Source of the DNA: Auanema rhodensis
Lineage: Eukaryota; Nematoda; Chromadorea; Rhabditida; Rhabditidae
Length of the DNA stretch: 64,000 nucleotides
Direction of reading: 5' to 3'
NCBI GenBank assembly: GCA_964057225.1
Contig: OZ059895.1
Coordinates: 9,424,001-9,488,000, forward strand
This document shows, piece after piece, positions 1-10,100 of the stretch. Every line of letters begins with the position of its first letter. The first letter of the stretch is position 1. Both the position numbers and the translations under genes were made by a program. The notes below the pieces were generated by a model. It was not told the origin of the DNA and ran no database searches. It saw only the letters and a program-made list of their open reading frames with translations.

Positions 1-569
1 TGAGAAAAGAAGCTAAAATCAAGAACGAAAATAACACTGAAAGGATTTTTCTTGTAAGATGTTCATCAAGGGGAGGTGGTGTGCTTCTTTTCATCAAAAA
101 ACATATTACTTTCCGTCTTCTTTCCTGCTCTTCTAATTCATCTACCATACAGTTTATAAATATTCTTATCACATCTTCCAATTCTATTTTCTCTGTTTGT
201 TATCGCTCTCCATCATCATCAAGCTCAGATTTTTTAAATTTTTTTTTGTGATCTTCAAAATCACCTAGTTAATCTGTCTCTTTATCTTACTGGTGATCTT
301 AATTTCCCTAAAATAAATTGGGATCTTGGTATATGTTCTCAACCTACTCCTTCTAGTAGAATTCTACTCCAATTTCTCAATCAAAACTGTCTAAACCAGC
401 TAGTCAACTTTCCTACCAGAGGTGAGAATATTCTTGATTATATCATTACAAATAACGTCTGTTGTGTAAACAATATCAACCGATCTGGTTCACTAGGAGC
501 TTCGGATCACTTTTCAATCACCTTTCAGATACTTTCTAAATCTGAGAATTTTCATCTCCAAGACTTACA
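1..569 (+). pseudogene. Non-LTR retrotransposon endonuclease fragment
   Basis: The plus strand reads as the apurinic-endonuclease-like domain of a LINE, in more than one frame. From about position 285 one frame gives GDLNFPKINWD, then NFPTRGENILDYIITNN, then SDHFSI near 510, which are the usual spaced motifs of DNase-I-fold LINE endonucleases (catalytic Asp and His). Upstream, GGGVLLFIKKHI and YRSPSSSS fit the start of the same domain in a shifted frame. There is no reverse transcriptase in the window: the fragment runs off the left edge and is cut at 569 by the MITE. It is a dead remnant; the clade (CR1/Jockey-like) is a guess. Confidence 0.75.
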
Positions 570-571
570 TA

Positions 572-1276
572 CACTCGTGGCCATAAATTCTCGGCAGGTG
601 GTGCCTCGACGAAAAAAATTTTTAAAAAATTTAAAAAAATATTTAAAATTTAATTTTCAGGATAATGTGGTTTGTAATAGTTCAGGCTTCTAGAATTTTC
701 AGTTTCAATGTCAAAGTATCGATGGGAAGAAAGTTATGAAAAAATATCTGACGTCCATATTTGGACTAAACTTACATTTTCATATCTTGAGTTAGGGAGC
801 ATGAACATTAATAATTATTTCGCTGAATTGTAGACAAAACCTTACTTTATCATTTTAGAACATGACAAGGGGTTTTTTTGTTTCCGAAGATCTAAGAAAA
901 TCAGTTTTACACGAAGATGCAAAGCGGTTATCGAAGCTAGATGACACGCCACACGATATTAAGTATTTTTTTTAGTTTCTCGATAGTTTAAAGTATTGTT
1001 TTTACGGAGAACTTTTTTATTTTTGTTCGGAAAATATTTTTTATGATTTTTTGAAATTTTAAAATTTTTTGGTTATCTGTTCATGCTTCATAAATCATTC
1101 TAATAAAAATTTTGGACTAAAAACGTGGGTAAAACCTTTTGAAGTTAGAGAATAAAGTTCAAAACAGTTAAATGAAGTAGATTATACTCGAATAATTGTG
1201 AAAAACAGAAAAACTTTTTTTAAAATAAGAAAAATTGAAAATTTTGGGGGGTGCCGAGAATTTATGGCCACGAGTG
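572..1276. mobile_element. MITE with 25-bp terminal inverted repeats and TA duplication
   Basis: The left end begins CACTCGTGGCCATAAATTCT and its reverse complement closes the element at 1252-1276, giving perfect 25-bp terminal inverted repeats. TA dinucleotides at 570-571 and 1277-1278 are the expected target duplication of Tc1/mariner-superfamily elements. The 705-bp interior is AT-rich with no coding frame, so it is non-autonomous. It separates the LINE endonuclease fragment on its left from the LINE ORF1 fragment at the edge of Mav-A on its right. The superfamily is inferred from TA duplication and end structure only. Confidence 0.85.
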
Positions 1277-1278
1277 TA

Positions 1279-2073
1279 GTTGTAATCGGACCACAATTTT
1301 CTTCTGGCTGATTATGAACTTATTAATAGACAACTTATCAACATTGATTTCTGTTCTGAACTTTCAATTATGAGAGGGCCAGGGGAATTAGATTTGAGAG
1401 TAGAACGTGCAATAGTAATTTGATTGCTATCGATCAGAGAAGACAGGGTGTTGTCTTGAGATTTCTCGATAATAAGTTTCAATAGCAACAGAGGTTCAGT
1501 TGGGAATTCTGTTGACGTTAATGGCACTCGGAAGCAAAGGGCTCTTTTGGCACGGTAGAGGTACTTTGTCTCCTCTGATCGTAATTTTTGGCAATGACAT
1601 GCTACATTGAGTTGGGAAGAAGTTGGGACACAGGTAGAATTAGAATTACTAGTGTTTTGAAATGAATTAAAAGTTTGCTCTAATTTATCTAAGCGGGATT
1701 TGAAATCCGTTTCGATAGTTTTTAAGCGAGCCTTATGCGATGTGATAGTAATTTTCATACAGTTAAGCTCATTTTTTATAGCATTTGACAATTTTGAAAA
1801 AGAGTTCTCAAGGGACTTTGAGAAATTTTGAAGAGCATTTGTAAGAAAATCATTAGTCACAAAAGACATATTGAAAAATGAAGAGCAATAAGAAAGAATA
1901 AGAATAAACACTGGAGTGAGAAATAGAGAGAGAAAAAAAATAGAGAAGAAATAATGATAAAAAAAAGAGATACGAGAAAGAGCGTACCTTGACAAAACCA
2001 GTCCGACAAAAATTCCTCGACAGAAGTGGATCCGGATCTGAACCGTGGGAGGTCAACTGACGAGTGGGAGGTT
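1279..2073 (-). pseudogene. LINE 5' end and ORF1 fragment inserted in Mav-A
   Basis: On the minus strand an open frame (1312-1995) encodes a coiled-coil-like stretch (FSKLSNAIKNELNCM, then KARLKTIETDFKSRLDKLEQ), followed by CHCQKLRSEE and a C-terminal part ending SPGPLIIESSEQKSMLI. This resembles ORF1 proteins of CR1-like LINEs (coiled coil plus RRM-like domain). The upstream part (1996-2073) is untranslated leader fused directly to the first six codons of the Maverick integrase-adjacent gene (start at 2089). The 3' part of the LINE is missing. An almost identical copy with the same left boundary sits at 54848-55640, so the two were copied together. Assignment as LINE ORF1 is an inference from architecture. 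Confidence 0.65.
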
Positions 2074-2085
2074 TATGATTGAGTT

Positions 2086-2274
2086 TCATCTTTTAAAACC
2101 AAAATAAGCAATTCCACATGTAACTATTGTTTTCAATTGTTTGTGTGAAAGCGTTGCCAACAAAGTTTTAGCCTTTTCGGGTGTGCGTATCAAAGCTATT
2201 TGACGTAATAATGAGGATATGGGCAAAAGGGTTTTATATTCCTTGTTAGTTAAGAGAAAATTATTATTTTTCAC
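2086..2274 (-). CDS. Conserved 62-codon Maverick ORF (Mav-A copy)
   Basis: A short open frame found in the same place in three copies (also 43858-44040 and 55655-55843), always between the ATPase and the integrase-adjacent gene, whose ATG overlaps this stop codon. It reads NKEYKTLLPISSLLRQIALI, then RTPEKAKTLLATLSHKQ, ending GIAYFGFKR. There is no cysteine motif or clear membrane segment. No ATG opens it: the first usable codon here is GTG, so it may be a downstream exon or use a non-ATG start. Conservation in copies that have otherwise decayed suggests it was coding. I do not recognise a family. Confidence 0.5.
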   Translation of the reverse strand: MKNNNFLLTNKEYKTLLPISSLLRQIALIRTPEKAKTLLATLSHKQLKTIVTCGIAYFGFKR

Positions 2275-2406
2275 AATATTAAATACAATTTCAACAATAA
2301 TTTCAACTTGTGAAAAAGAAAATGAGGAAACAGAACAAGGGGTTTTGGCACAAGAAGATAAAAAGTTCTAATTTGACAAAATACGACCACTCATTGAACG
2401 TGCACA

Positions 2407-3054
2407 TTAAACACTGAATAGATTTTTGGCTACATAAACAATAGGGTGCTCCGCTGTTATATCTGATAGTATACGCTGTTTCTCATTTGTTAAAGGATGG
2501 TTGTCAATCAGTAAATGACTATAGGGTGTAGACATTGCATCATCATATGCTTCTAGAGCATTTTTGAAGCGGGGCCCAATTAATTGTTGCAGACAGTTAC
2601 GTATTTGTAATATATCCGAATGACTTTTCATCAGTATTATATATGTACTATTAATTCGACTGGTCCTGTCTAGCTGAAATGCAGCTTGCACAAGATTAAA
2701 CACTGCCAAATTCCAGTGATGTGCCCACACTGTAAAAATGTTGTTGAGTAATTATTTAGCCGCTTTATTCGATGAGAAAAAATTCATCAAATCATCCAGC
2801 ACTAGTATGGTATTTACTCCCTTTTGCTCTTTTATTATATCGGGATCAGGTGGTCCTTTAATAACTATTAAGCGCTCATCATTTAATGGAACACCTGACG
2901 ATGCTCCACATTGACTGAACCAGAATATTCTATCAATGGGGACGTTGAAAAACTTTACAGTATTTTCACATATACGTTTTATAAGGGTAGTTTTACCGCA
3001 TTGCGTTGCCCCTATTACAGTTGTCTGACTGGGTAGTTTGAAGCTGAAAACCAT
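2407..3054 (-). pseudogene. ATP: Maverick packaging ATPase, one in-frame stop (Mav-A)
   Basis: FtsK/HerA-type (A32-like) genome-packaging ATPase of Mavericks. Walker A is GATQCGKTT about 14 residues from the ATG at 3054; Walker B is ILVLDDLM. The C-terminal half contains HHWNLAVFNLVQAAF and later SHLLIDNHPLTNEKQ, as in viral packaging ATPases. A single TAA at 2752-2754 interrupts the frame; the segments on either side are in the same phase, so this is one nonsense change. It would power DNA entry into the capsid. It lies head-to-head with the penton gene (76 bp apart). The site matching 2640-2645 is where Mav-D sits in the Mav-C copy. Confidence 0.9.
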
Positions 3055-3130
3055 AATCAACCACTCGTAAATGTACCTATAATGCAAATGATTTCATTTA
3101 TACTAGTGTGCACGCATCAGGTGGTGGTCT

Positions 3131-3991
3131 GTGATGGATGATTTTTACATTACTTTGCCGTCATCAGTTGACTCTGAAAAAAGTAATACCTCATCAGTGT
3201 TTCTCACCAGGTTACCTGAAACATTAAGGCTACGCAATAACAGATATTGCATTGGGCTGACAGACATAATTTTTCCGTGCTCGATATTAAATGTACAAGA
3301 AAATCTTTCTTATACACTACGTTTTTCCAACAGAAAGTTTATTCTGCACTTACCCAAAGGTAAATATGCGAATGGTGATGAAATAATACGCGGAATCAAT
3401 GCTGGAAAAGAACAATTTATTGCTAGCAGCACTAAACCTCTTGGAACTGAGGAAGAAGCACATATGAAGGGTTTGATAGATAAAGATGAAGATGTGAAAA
3501 AGTGGTATAATAATCGACAAGCTGAGGCTAAACTTGTCAAGGAAATGCTGGCAGACGCCACGTTTCGGTTTAACAAAACACTACAACGCATAGAGTTTGT
3601 AACAAGTAAGCGGCTATTATTGAATGCAACACTCGGTGATGCTCTCGCATATTTTCTTGGCTTTGAGAATAAAATTATCAACGACACGTTAATAGCCAGG
3701 CGCCCCATTGATTTTTCAAATAACATTAATACAATGTATATATATTGTGATATTGTAGAATATTCCATTCTCGGTAATGTGAAAACTAATTTACTTGCAT
3801 GTATACCTGTACCACTTCCCACTGAATTTGGTAAAATGATTGCCAAAACATTTAATCCTATTCGTTATGTACCAATCACTAAGCAAACACTCGATACTAT
3901 AAGTATTGAAATTTTAGATGAACTTTGTCGCCCTATGCAATTTAATTATGGTTCTACAGTTGTTACATTACATGTTAAAAATGTGAAATAA
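3131..3991 (+). CDS. Minor capsid (penton) protein, intact (Mav-A)
   Basis: A 286-residue protein starting MMDDFYITLPSSVDS, followed by SSVFLTRLPETLRL and CIGLTDIIFPCS. This N-terminus (FYITLPS, then F-x-T-x-LP, then GLTDI-x-FP) is the hallmark of the single jelly-roll penton/minor capsid protein of Mavericks and adintoviruses. The open frame is complete and the Mav-C copy (285 aa) is also complete, which supports coding. It would form capsid vertices together with the double jelly-roll MCP. It converges on the zinc-finger gene (stop 3991, next stop near 4009) and is divergent from the ATPase. Use of the first or second Met is unresolved. Confidence 0.88.
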   Translation: MMDDFYITLPSSVDSEKSNTSSVFLTRLPETLRLRNNRYCIGLTDIIFPCSILNVQENLSYTLRFSNRKFILHLPKGKYANGDEIIRGINAGKEQFIASSTKPLGTEEEAHMKGLIDKDEDVKKWYNNRQAEAKLVKEMLADATFRFNKTLQRIEFVTSKRLLLNATLGDALAYFLGFENKIINDTLIARRPIDFSNNINTMYIYCDIVEYSILGNVKTNLLACIPVPLPTEFGKMIAKTFNPIRYVPITKQTLDTISIEILDELCRPMQFNYGSTVVTLHVKNVK

Positions 3992-4008
3992 ATGTTTTAT
4001 TCAACAGT

Positions 4009-4461
4009 TATACAAGACCACATAACGATTTTCGAAGGTTTAAAAGGTAGTTCAGCGCCGTTTTGTTCGATGCGCGGCTCGTGTTGTGAATATTCTCGGT
4101 TACTATTGCAGCGGCATCGTTTTGGTTCTGTTGACTATACAAAGTCCTCAGTTTTTTCAGAGGGTTCGCTGGTATCATTTCCATCACCATCTTTACCATT
4201 CGTTCCATTACTATTATGAAGACGCCGAATATGACGCTGACAATTGAATCTTGTTCCAAAAGTTTCACTACAATAAGGGCACAAACGTCTACGAACACCA
4301 TCCAAATGTCCATATTTTTGAATAAAGTCAGCATTGCTGATATAACTGTTACATACGGGTTGAATCCCTTCATGTCTTTTCAATACGTGATCACTAAAAT
4401 GCTTGATTGATGAAAATATTTCCTTGCACGTAACACAATACTTGTTACATAAAAGTTCCAT
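4009..4461 (-). pseudogene. C2H2 zinc-finger protein, frameshifted tail (Mav-A)
   Basis: From the ATG at 4461 the protein begins MELLCNKYCVTCKEIF and carries two C2H2-type fingers: C-x2-C ending SDHVLKRH and C-x2-C ending CQRHIRRLH. An acidic, Ser/Asn-rich tail follows. The frame stops at 4135 here, whereas the Mav-D copy continues to a lysine-rich end; the homologous tail in Mav-A is read in another frame down to 4009. Probably a DNA- or RNA-binding protein of the element; its role is unknown. It is conserved in three copies at the same place, converging on the penton gene. Confidence 0.72.
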
Positions 4462-4502
4462 TAGAGGAAAATAAAAAACAACCACACACAGTCAACTCAC
4501 TT

Positions 4503-4673
4503 TTATATAATGAGTGGAATAATGACTAGTGTTGTACAAAAGCCTAGTCCCAGAGATATTCCTTTAATGAATGGCACTGAAATACGTTTCAAAATCTTTT
4601 TGTACAGAGGTGTTGGTACAGCTTGTTCCAACGTGTATCTTATACATAATTCACAGTGACAGGGAATATTCAT
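4503..4673 (-). CDS. 56-aa predicted membrane protein (Mav-A)
   Basis: A 57-codon frame, including the stop, starting MNIPCHCELCIRYTLEQ and ending in a hydrophobic segment (GISLGLGFCTTLVIIPLII). Equal-length, ATG-started copies exist at 25894-26064 and 33892-34062, which is strong evidence it is real in spite of its size. The N-terminal cysteines (CxC, then C) could bind metal or form disulfides; the C-terminal helix is long enough to span a membrane. It sits between protease and zinc-finger genes on the same strand. No family recognised. The opposite strand also has an open frame here, see rejected items. Confidence 0.6.
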   Translation of the reverse strand: MNIPCHCELCIRYTLEQAVPTPLYKKILKRISVPFIKGISLGLGFCTTLVIIPLII

Positions 4674-4719
4674 AACTGACCACCTAATGTAGCAGGTGAC
4701 GTTTTAATGGCGAAGTTGA

Positions 4720-5177
4720 TCATATGCTAGATAATTTATAGTCGAATACTTTATGCATAAACGCTTTAATAAAGACATTATCGTTTTGTAATAGTTTAAA
4801 AAATGAACAAATGCTTTCAAATGTATTACCAGCTGACAACATTAGTATTACAAATATTGCATAACCACCACAAGTGTATTCAATTATGCGTTGTGGTTTG
4901 CAAGTATTAACTTTTACATTTTTATATTTGGCCAGATAATGACGAATGTACTTGTTCATTTTATAACCCAAGCTACAGAAAAAGTAGGCTTGATCATTAC
5001 GTACAAAGATGACTTGCCAATGTGTGCCCGGTTTATCGCGTGTGTGTCAGTATTTACAACAAGTGCAAAGTTCTTTCGACGTGTTTTGGGTAGAGTATCG
5101 GCGCTAAATACACCGTGGAATAGTTTTCGAGTGATGCGGACAGATCGCAATAGTGACGCTATTTCAGACGAATACAT
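4720..5177 (-). pseudogene. PRO: Adenain-like cysteine protease, frameshifted (Mav-A)
   Basis: Maverick homologue of the adenovirus maturation protease (Ulp1-like fold). The first part starts MYSSEIASLLRSV; the second contains NTCKPQRIIEYTCGGY, where Gln and Cys (CGGY) match the oxyanion-hole Gln and the nucleophile of adenain. The expected catalytic His codon (His before Trp) is present here. The gene is 458 nt where the intact Mav-C copy is 456, because of two extra bases near 5040 just before the His, so the frame is broken. Divergent from pX with only 50 bp between the two ATGs, suggesting a shared promoter. Confidence 0.85.
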
Positions 5178-5227
5178 TTAGTAAAATGATCTAGTGTAAC
5201 TTTTGTATTGCGCACGTGCGGTTCAAT

Positions 5228-5680
5228 ATGCCACACCTCCTTCTAGACTTGAACTCAATTCAATGGACAACACTTTTGAATCAACAAATGGGTGGGGCAC
5301 CATTTAGTGGAATGATGTTTCAACGTGGAATGCAGAGGGGTCATGGCTTGGGTGGTATACTGGCAACTTTGGCATCGTTTTTACCACGCATTATTCAATC
5401 ACCTATAGCCCAAAATCTCATCAATGCTGGAAGGAATGCATTATCCAGTGCTGTAAGCAATAGTCCAGTTGTAAATTCACCGCTTGGTGGCCAGTTGCTA
5501 AAAACTAGCAATGAAATTGTTGATGGGGTGCTCAAGGACGATAATATCAAGCAAACTCTTAAAACAGCCGGCCGGCAGGCTATACGAGATCTTACCGGCT
5601 TGGGCAAGCGGCGACGACGCAAAACCACAAAACCTCATAAGCGTCTGTGCATAACTCGTGAGCGGTCGTATCGTATTTAA
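5228..5680 (+). CDS. pX-like Gly-rich, basic-tailed virion protein (Mav-A)
   Basis: A 150-residue protein. After MPHLLLDLNS it has a Gly/Met-rich stretch (MGGAPFSGMMFQRGMQRG), a hydrophobic helix (GGILATLASFLPRII), then a C-terminal basic patch (GLGKRRRRKTTKPHKRL). Small proteins of this kind lie just before the MCP in Mavericks and adintoviruses and are compared with adenovirus pVI/pX core and membrane-lytic proteins; function here is inferred from that position and composition. I chose ATG 5228 over the in-frame GTG at 5216 because the ATG is conserved in Mav-C and Mav-D. Its stop (TAA) touches the MCP ATG, so the two are co-transcribed. Confidence 0.78.
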   Translation: MPHLLLDLNSIQWTTLLNQQMGGAPFSGMMFQRGMQRGHGLGGILATLASFLPRIIQSPIAQNLINAGRNALSSAVSNSPVVNSPLGGQLLKTSNEIVDGVLKDDNIKQTLKTAGRQAIRDLTGLGKRRRRKTTKPHKRLCITRERSYRI

Positions 5681-7015
5681 ATGGCTAAATTGATAGATTC
5701 AAAATCAGCACAAGCCCTTTTACCTAATATTAATTATAGTGACATACCGGCGTCGGCATTAGGTGTTGAATCCACTCGTACTGTACAAGTTCCTTTAAAA
5801 AATACTTTTCTTCCTCAAGGACCATGGGAATTTGTTATAGCCCAAAATTCCAAATCATTTCTTAATCTGAGAAGGTGTTGGTTGAATGTAAAATTCAAAA
5901 TTGTAACCACAAACGGCGATCCAGTACCAGACAACCTTGTTTTTGCACCATGCCAACAATTTGCAGCCAGTTTGATACACTCGTATCATTTAAAAATTGG
6001 TGATGTTAGCGTGTATGACTCTACCGTAAATCATGCCTACAAAACATATATTGAGAATATTCTAATGTATAGCAACGATGTTAAAGAGAGCAAACTTGCC
6101 ATATCAGGCTATTATGCGGATAGATATATAGATAATACAGCCAGTCCTGGATTTAGAGCGCGACAAGGGCTTGTTAAAAATGGCATATTGTGTGAGATGG
6201 CTGCTCCCATCAGTATCGACTTATTCAATCAGGAACGACTGTTTGTAAACTATTCAAAAATGGAGCTAACTGCATATCCAAACCGTGATAATTTCTTAAT
6301 TGACACACTTGGATGGAATAATGAAAGCAAGGATGCTGCAATGTAGGAGGAGTTTCCAAACCTGAAAATAGATATCAACGATGTGCACTTGCTTATTCAA
6401 GAGTTTGATCTAAACGCTGGATTAGCTATGGCTATAGAAGATAAACTTGTAAAGGAACGAATACACTACCCCATGACGTCAGTGAAAATGCGATCTTATT
6501 TCATAGAAGGAGGTCGTTTGGATTCACCCAATAACATATTATTCACGTCGCATACACCGAAACGTGTTGTAGTAGGTCTTGTCGGCGCACACGCCTATAA
6601 TGGTACTTTTAAACATTCGCCATTCAACTTTAAACCGTTTGAATTGAAAAATATATACTTGACGCTCAACAATCGGGTAATACCTACCCGCCCTTATAAT
6701 TTAGAATGGCGTTCTTCCTATGTCACAGCATATATTGACATGTTGGAAGGTTTGGGCCTTGGTCGTACAGATTCATCCAATGGTATTACACCAGCAATGT
6801 ATAAAGCTGGGTTCACATTTTTTGTATTTGATATTTCACCGACTGTACACTCGTCCGAGTTATTTGATGTTATACGACAAGGTAATGTGGTCCTGAAATT
6901 GGAATTTGGTCAACAAACGCCGCAAGAGGGTTTATATGCTATTGTTTATGCAGAATATGACTCTATTCTTTCAATTGACAACAATCGTGCTCCATATATT
7001 GATACCAGTTTGTAA
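5681..7015 (+). pseudogene. MCP: Major capsid protein, one nonsense codon (Mav-A)
   Basis: Double jelly-roll major capsid protein of Mavericks (F54H12.2-like family). It starts MAKLIDSKSAQALLPNINY; the stretch VQVPLKNTFLPQGPWEFVI and later NHAYKTYIENILMYSNDVKE match the conserved N-terminal jelly roll, where a YRAYLETLLSY-type motif is usual. The frame of 445 codons is interrupted only by a TAG at 6344-6346, where Mav-B has AAG; downstream sequence continues in the same phase to the normal end DNNRAPYIDTSL. So this copy fails by one substitution. It would form the icosahedral shell. It follows pX with no gap. Confidence 0.92.
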
Positions 7016-7153
7016 TGTATGTAATAAACTCTTTAAAACATTTGATGAGAAGAATAAAATTTATTAATACAACTATACATAAAAATCTATAAATACAACC
7101 ATATACAAATATACACGCAATAATAAAATTTATAAATTCAAATATATTAAAAA
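7016..7153. terminator. Convergent 3' region with poly(A) signals, MCP and POLB
   Basis: The AT-rich spacer between the MCP stop and the POLB stop contains AATAAA-type hexamers on the plus strand just after the MCP stop (AATAAAC near 7022, AATAAAATTT near 7054). On the minus strand the same spacer is rich in candidate signals. The same spacer is repeated after the MCP in other copies (16363-16500, 36398-36535). Poly(A) use is inferred from motif and position. Confidence 0.45.
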
Positions 7154-10100
7154 TTATTCACAATAACCATAGGGTAAAGTACTAAAATCGTCTAGATAAC
7201 AAAGTTTATCCATTACGACCTTGGTACTCTTTGTCATGTCCATCGTGGATATGGCACCAAGCTGCCTCTTTAATAACGTTGTTTTGGTTTTTAAAACCAA
7301 TTTTTCTCCATCCATCACGAGTCCTCGAACCAATCGTTCCATACTTTGATAGTTTACCACGGTGGCTGCCGTGTGGTCCAGCGTCTGTAATTTTAAAAAG
7401 TTTCTCAATAATATATTTTTATACTTACCACTCCCTTTGCCTTGGTGATATACTTGACCTGACCAGCTGCATTTACTAGCTCATAACTATGAACTTTTGC
7501 AGCTGGTGAAACAAATTTGGTCATTGACCAACCATCGGGTATTTCTGAGGTTAGTTTACCTAACCATTCACCCTTCATATCCTCAATTGGATCAGGCTGA
7601 TCGAGGCATTTTAAATAAATTAGAGAATCGGTGTCTAAATGATGTACGTTTAAATTGTATACAAAGTATAAAATTACCTGTATACACCAAGTTCTTTCCA
7701 ATTTTTTCCATTGCCTTATACAATAGTAGCCTTGCATGAGCGGTTGTATAAGCCGCTATGGCTACATTTGTAAACGGCGCTGGTGCCAAGTGTGAGTCTT
7801 CTGGCACTGTTGTACAGTACGCCACATCGTCCACAATTTTGCAGCCCGTGAGTTCCCTTGCAGGATCAGTTATGATCCTACCAATTTCAGGATCCTCAAC
7901 ACCAATAATCTTGGTTTGGGCTTTATCCGGTCTTTGACCCATTTTACCCCATACACTATAAGCAAATTTGTAAATTTTTATTTTTAAAAGTTTACATACC
8001 TATTCAGCTGTAGTTTGGCAATGCTACGCATGGCCGCATTCTTTTCAATTTTGTTGCTCTCCAGACAACACCAGTGTTCTCCTCGTGCTCTTGGAGATAT
8101 TTTAGCTGTAAAATTCTATTTAATGCCATACTTTTCATGACACATACCTTTTCAGCCTCTGTCATATTTGGCTTAGGCCAGCCCGATGCCTCTTGCTTAA
8201 TTTTCATGTACTTTTGTACAAAATCCTTGAATAGGCCTCCTTGCTGCCATTCATCCCAGTGCCTAACCTCATAAACATGAAGCACTTTGTAGCCACGCTG
8301 TATGGCACATTCGAGCTCTACATGCGTTACAGTCAGATGCAGCTTTCGAGCGTCTTCATCATTTTGGTGCGGGCATGTTACATTTTTGCCTCTGTTTGCA
8401 CATGTGCGGCAGTTTGTAAAAATTAATTTACCGCCTATGCGTGTTCCTAATACAGGATACAACAAATTTGTGGGTGCAAGCACGTCACATTTCACAAGGC
8501 CCTTGTATGGGCAGCATGCCTCAAAACTCTCAAAGCCCTCAGTAATCACTTTAGGATTACCCACAGGGTAATAGGCATCAAATGCCGTTACATATGGATA
8601 AAGTGAACAAAAGTCCACATACTCTAGTGAGTATCTATCCGAAGCTTGGGCCAGAAGCTTATATGTTTGAGTTCGGCCGCCGGTGAAGGCATCTCGAGGT
8701 GCCAATCGAGTTACAACCTCAGTGTCCTTCATAAAATTTGCCATTTGCTCATTTGATGACATTTGAGCAGTAATTTCGTGTTCCCACACAGTGGTTACAC
8801 TAGTGCCCTGGCTTTGAAGCCTCAAGCCTTTTCATGGTTTTTTCATAAACATAAATGTTTCAGCTTAAAATGATTAAAAAAAGTATTGCTTACCTCTTCC
8901 ATTGTTTCACCATTTCTGCCTGGTGCAATAGCAGTCTTGTTGGTGCACTGGGGGCAACCATGATAAATACAGCCATTACACTACAAAATTTTATCATTTT
9001 TTACATTTATTACAAATTACTCACCTCATAGCCGTGATTAGCCACACTGTCATAAGCATCAAGTAGATAGCGTTGGCCATCTACTCTAACAACAAATTCA
9101 CCACCATTAAGCGTATGCATTAATGGGCGGCCTAATCCGTGTTCTAGACATTTTATGTATTTTATGGCAATTATACTCTGCTTCTGGCCGGCATAATAAC
9201 CAGTCTCAGGCAGAATACCCACTTGGTTCTCTTTAATGTGGTTCGTTTTCAACTGTAATATACTAGTTTTGAAAATGCTTGTATTTTAAAAAACTTGCCT
9301 GGAATAAAGAGAAACTGGCAAATGTCATACATTGTATGACAGGATTCCAGCCAGTGGTGGCGGTGGCCAACTTCATGTACACTTTCATACAGTTGGTTAA
9401 AATACGGACATCTGTCCTACAATATTCCAGAAGCTCCTCATCAAAATCAAACGCTCTTTGATTACGCTCTTCATACCAAATATTGAATGAAGCTAGGTCT
9501 TCTGCTTTCATTCTAGCAGTACAATAGTACTGTTTTGGTGGTAAAGATGGTAGCACTTTGCCATAATTTATTGGGTGGTTAAAGAGGTATGGGAATTGTC
9601 CTTTACTCATATCAGGTACACCAAATCCCTTGGGTAACGCTGATAAGGATAAAGGCACTAGTAAATAACTATCTTTAAAACATAAATGGTTAATGTTTTC
9701 TCTGCTCTTAAAGGCTTGACAACCATGCTAATAATCTTGGTCCCATTTAAAAAGGGGTCAGGATATATTCCACGGTTTATCAGCCTAGACACCAAGAAAT
9801 GTATGTCAAAGCGCGACCCGTTGTGCGCAATCAAAATTGCATTATCATTCTCAGAAAAGTTGAGTAACCAATCAAGGAAACGATCTGTTACAGACCATTC
9901 ACTATCACCTTGTTGGTACCCAAAATGGCCCTCCTTGGTTGTGCATTTTTCACAGGAATTGGCATCTATACAACTTTCACAAAATTTGTTATACACAACC
10001 ATATTGGGCCATTGTTCATCTGCATATTCATGAACATTTGTGCCGTTTTTTAACACAACTGTTTCAAAGTCATAAAATATAATCTTAAACAAGTAAGCAT

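Noticed and set aside
2731-2760. Possible intron in the Mav-A ATPase (TTTTTACAG before the C-terminal half)
   Set aside because: No GT donor follows Walker B, and the two halves are in the same phase with only one TAA between them, so a nonsense change explains it better.
3310-3846. 178-codon minus-strand ORF inside the penton gene
   Set aside because: Antisense shadow of the intact penton gene; its Mav-C equivalent is broken into pieces and it has no recognisable motif.
5178-5227. Bidirectional promoter between protease and pX
   Set aside because: The 50-bp divergent gap suggests one, but no TATA or initiator is conserved between copies, so it is not listed as a feature.
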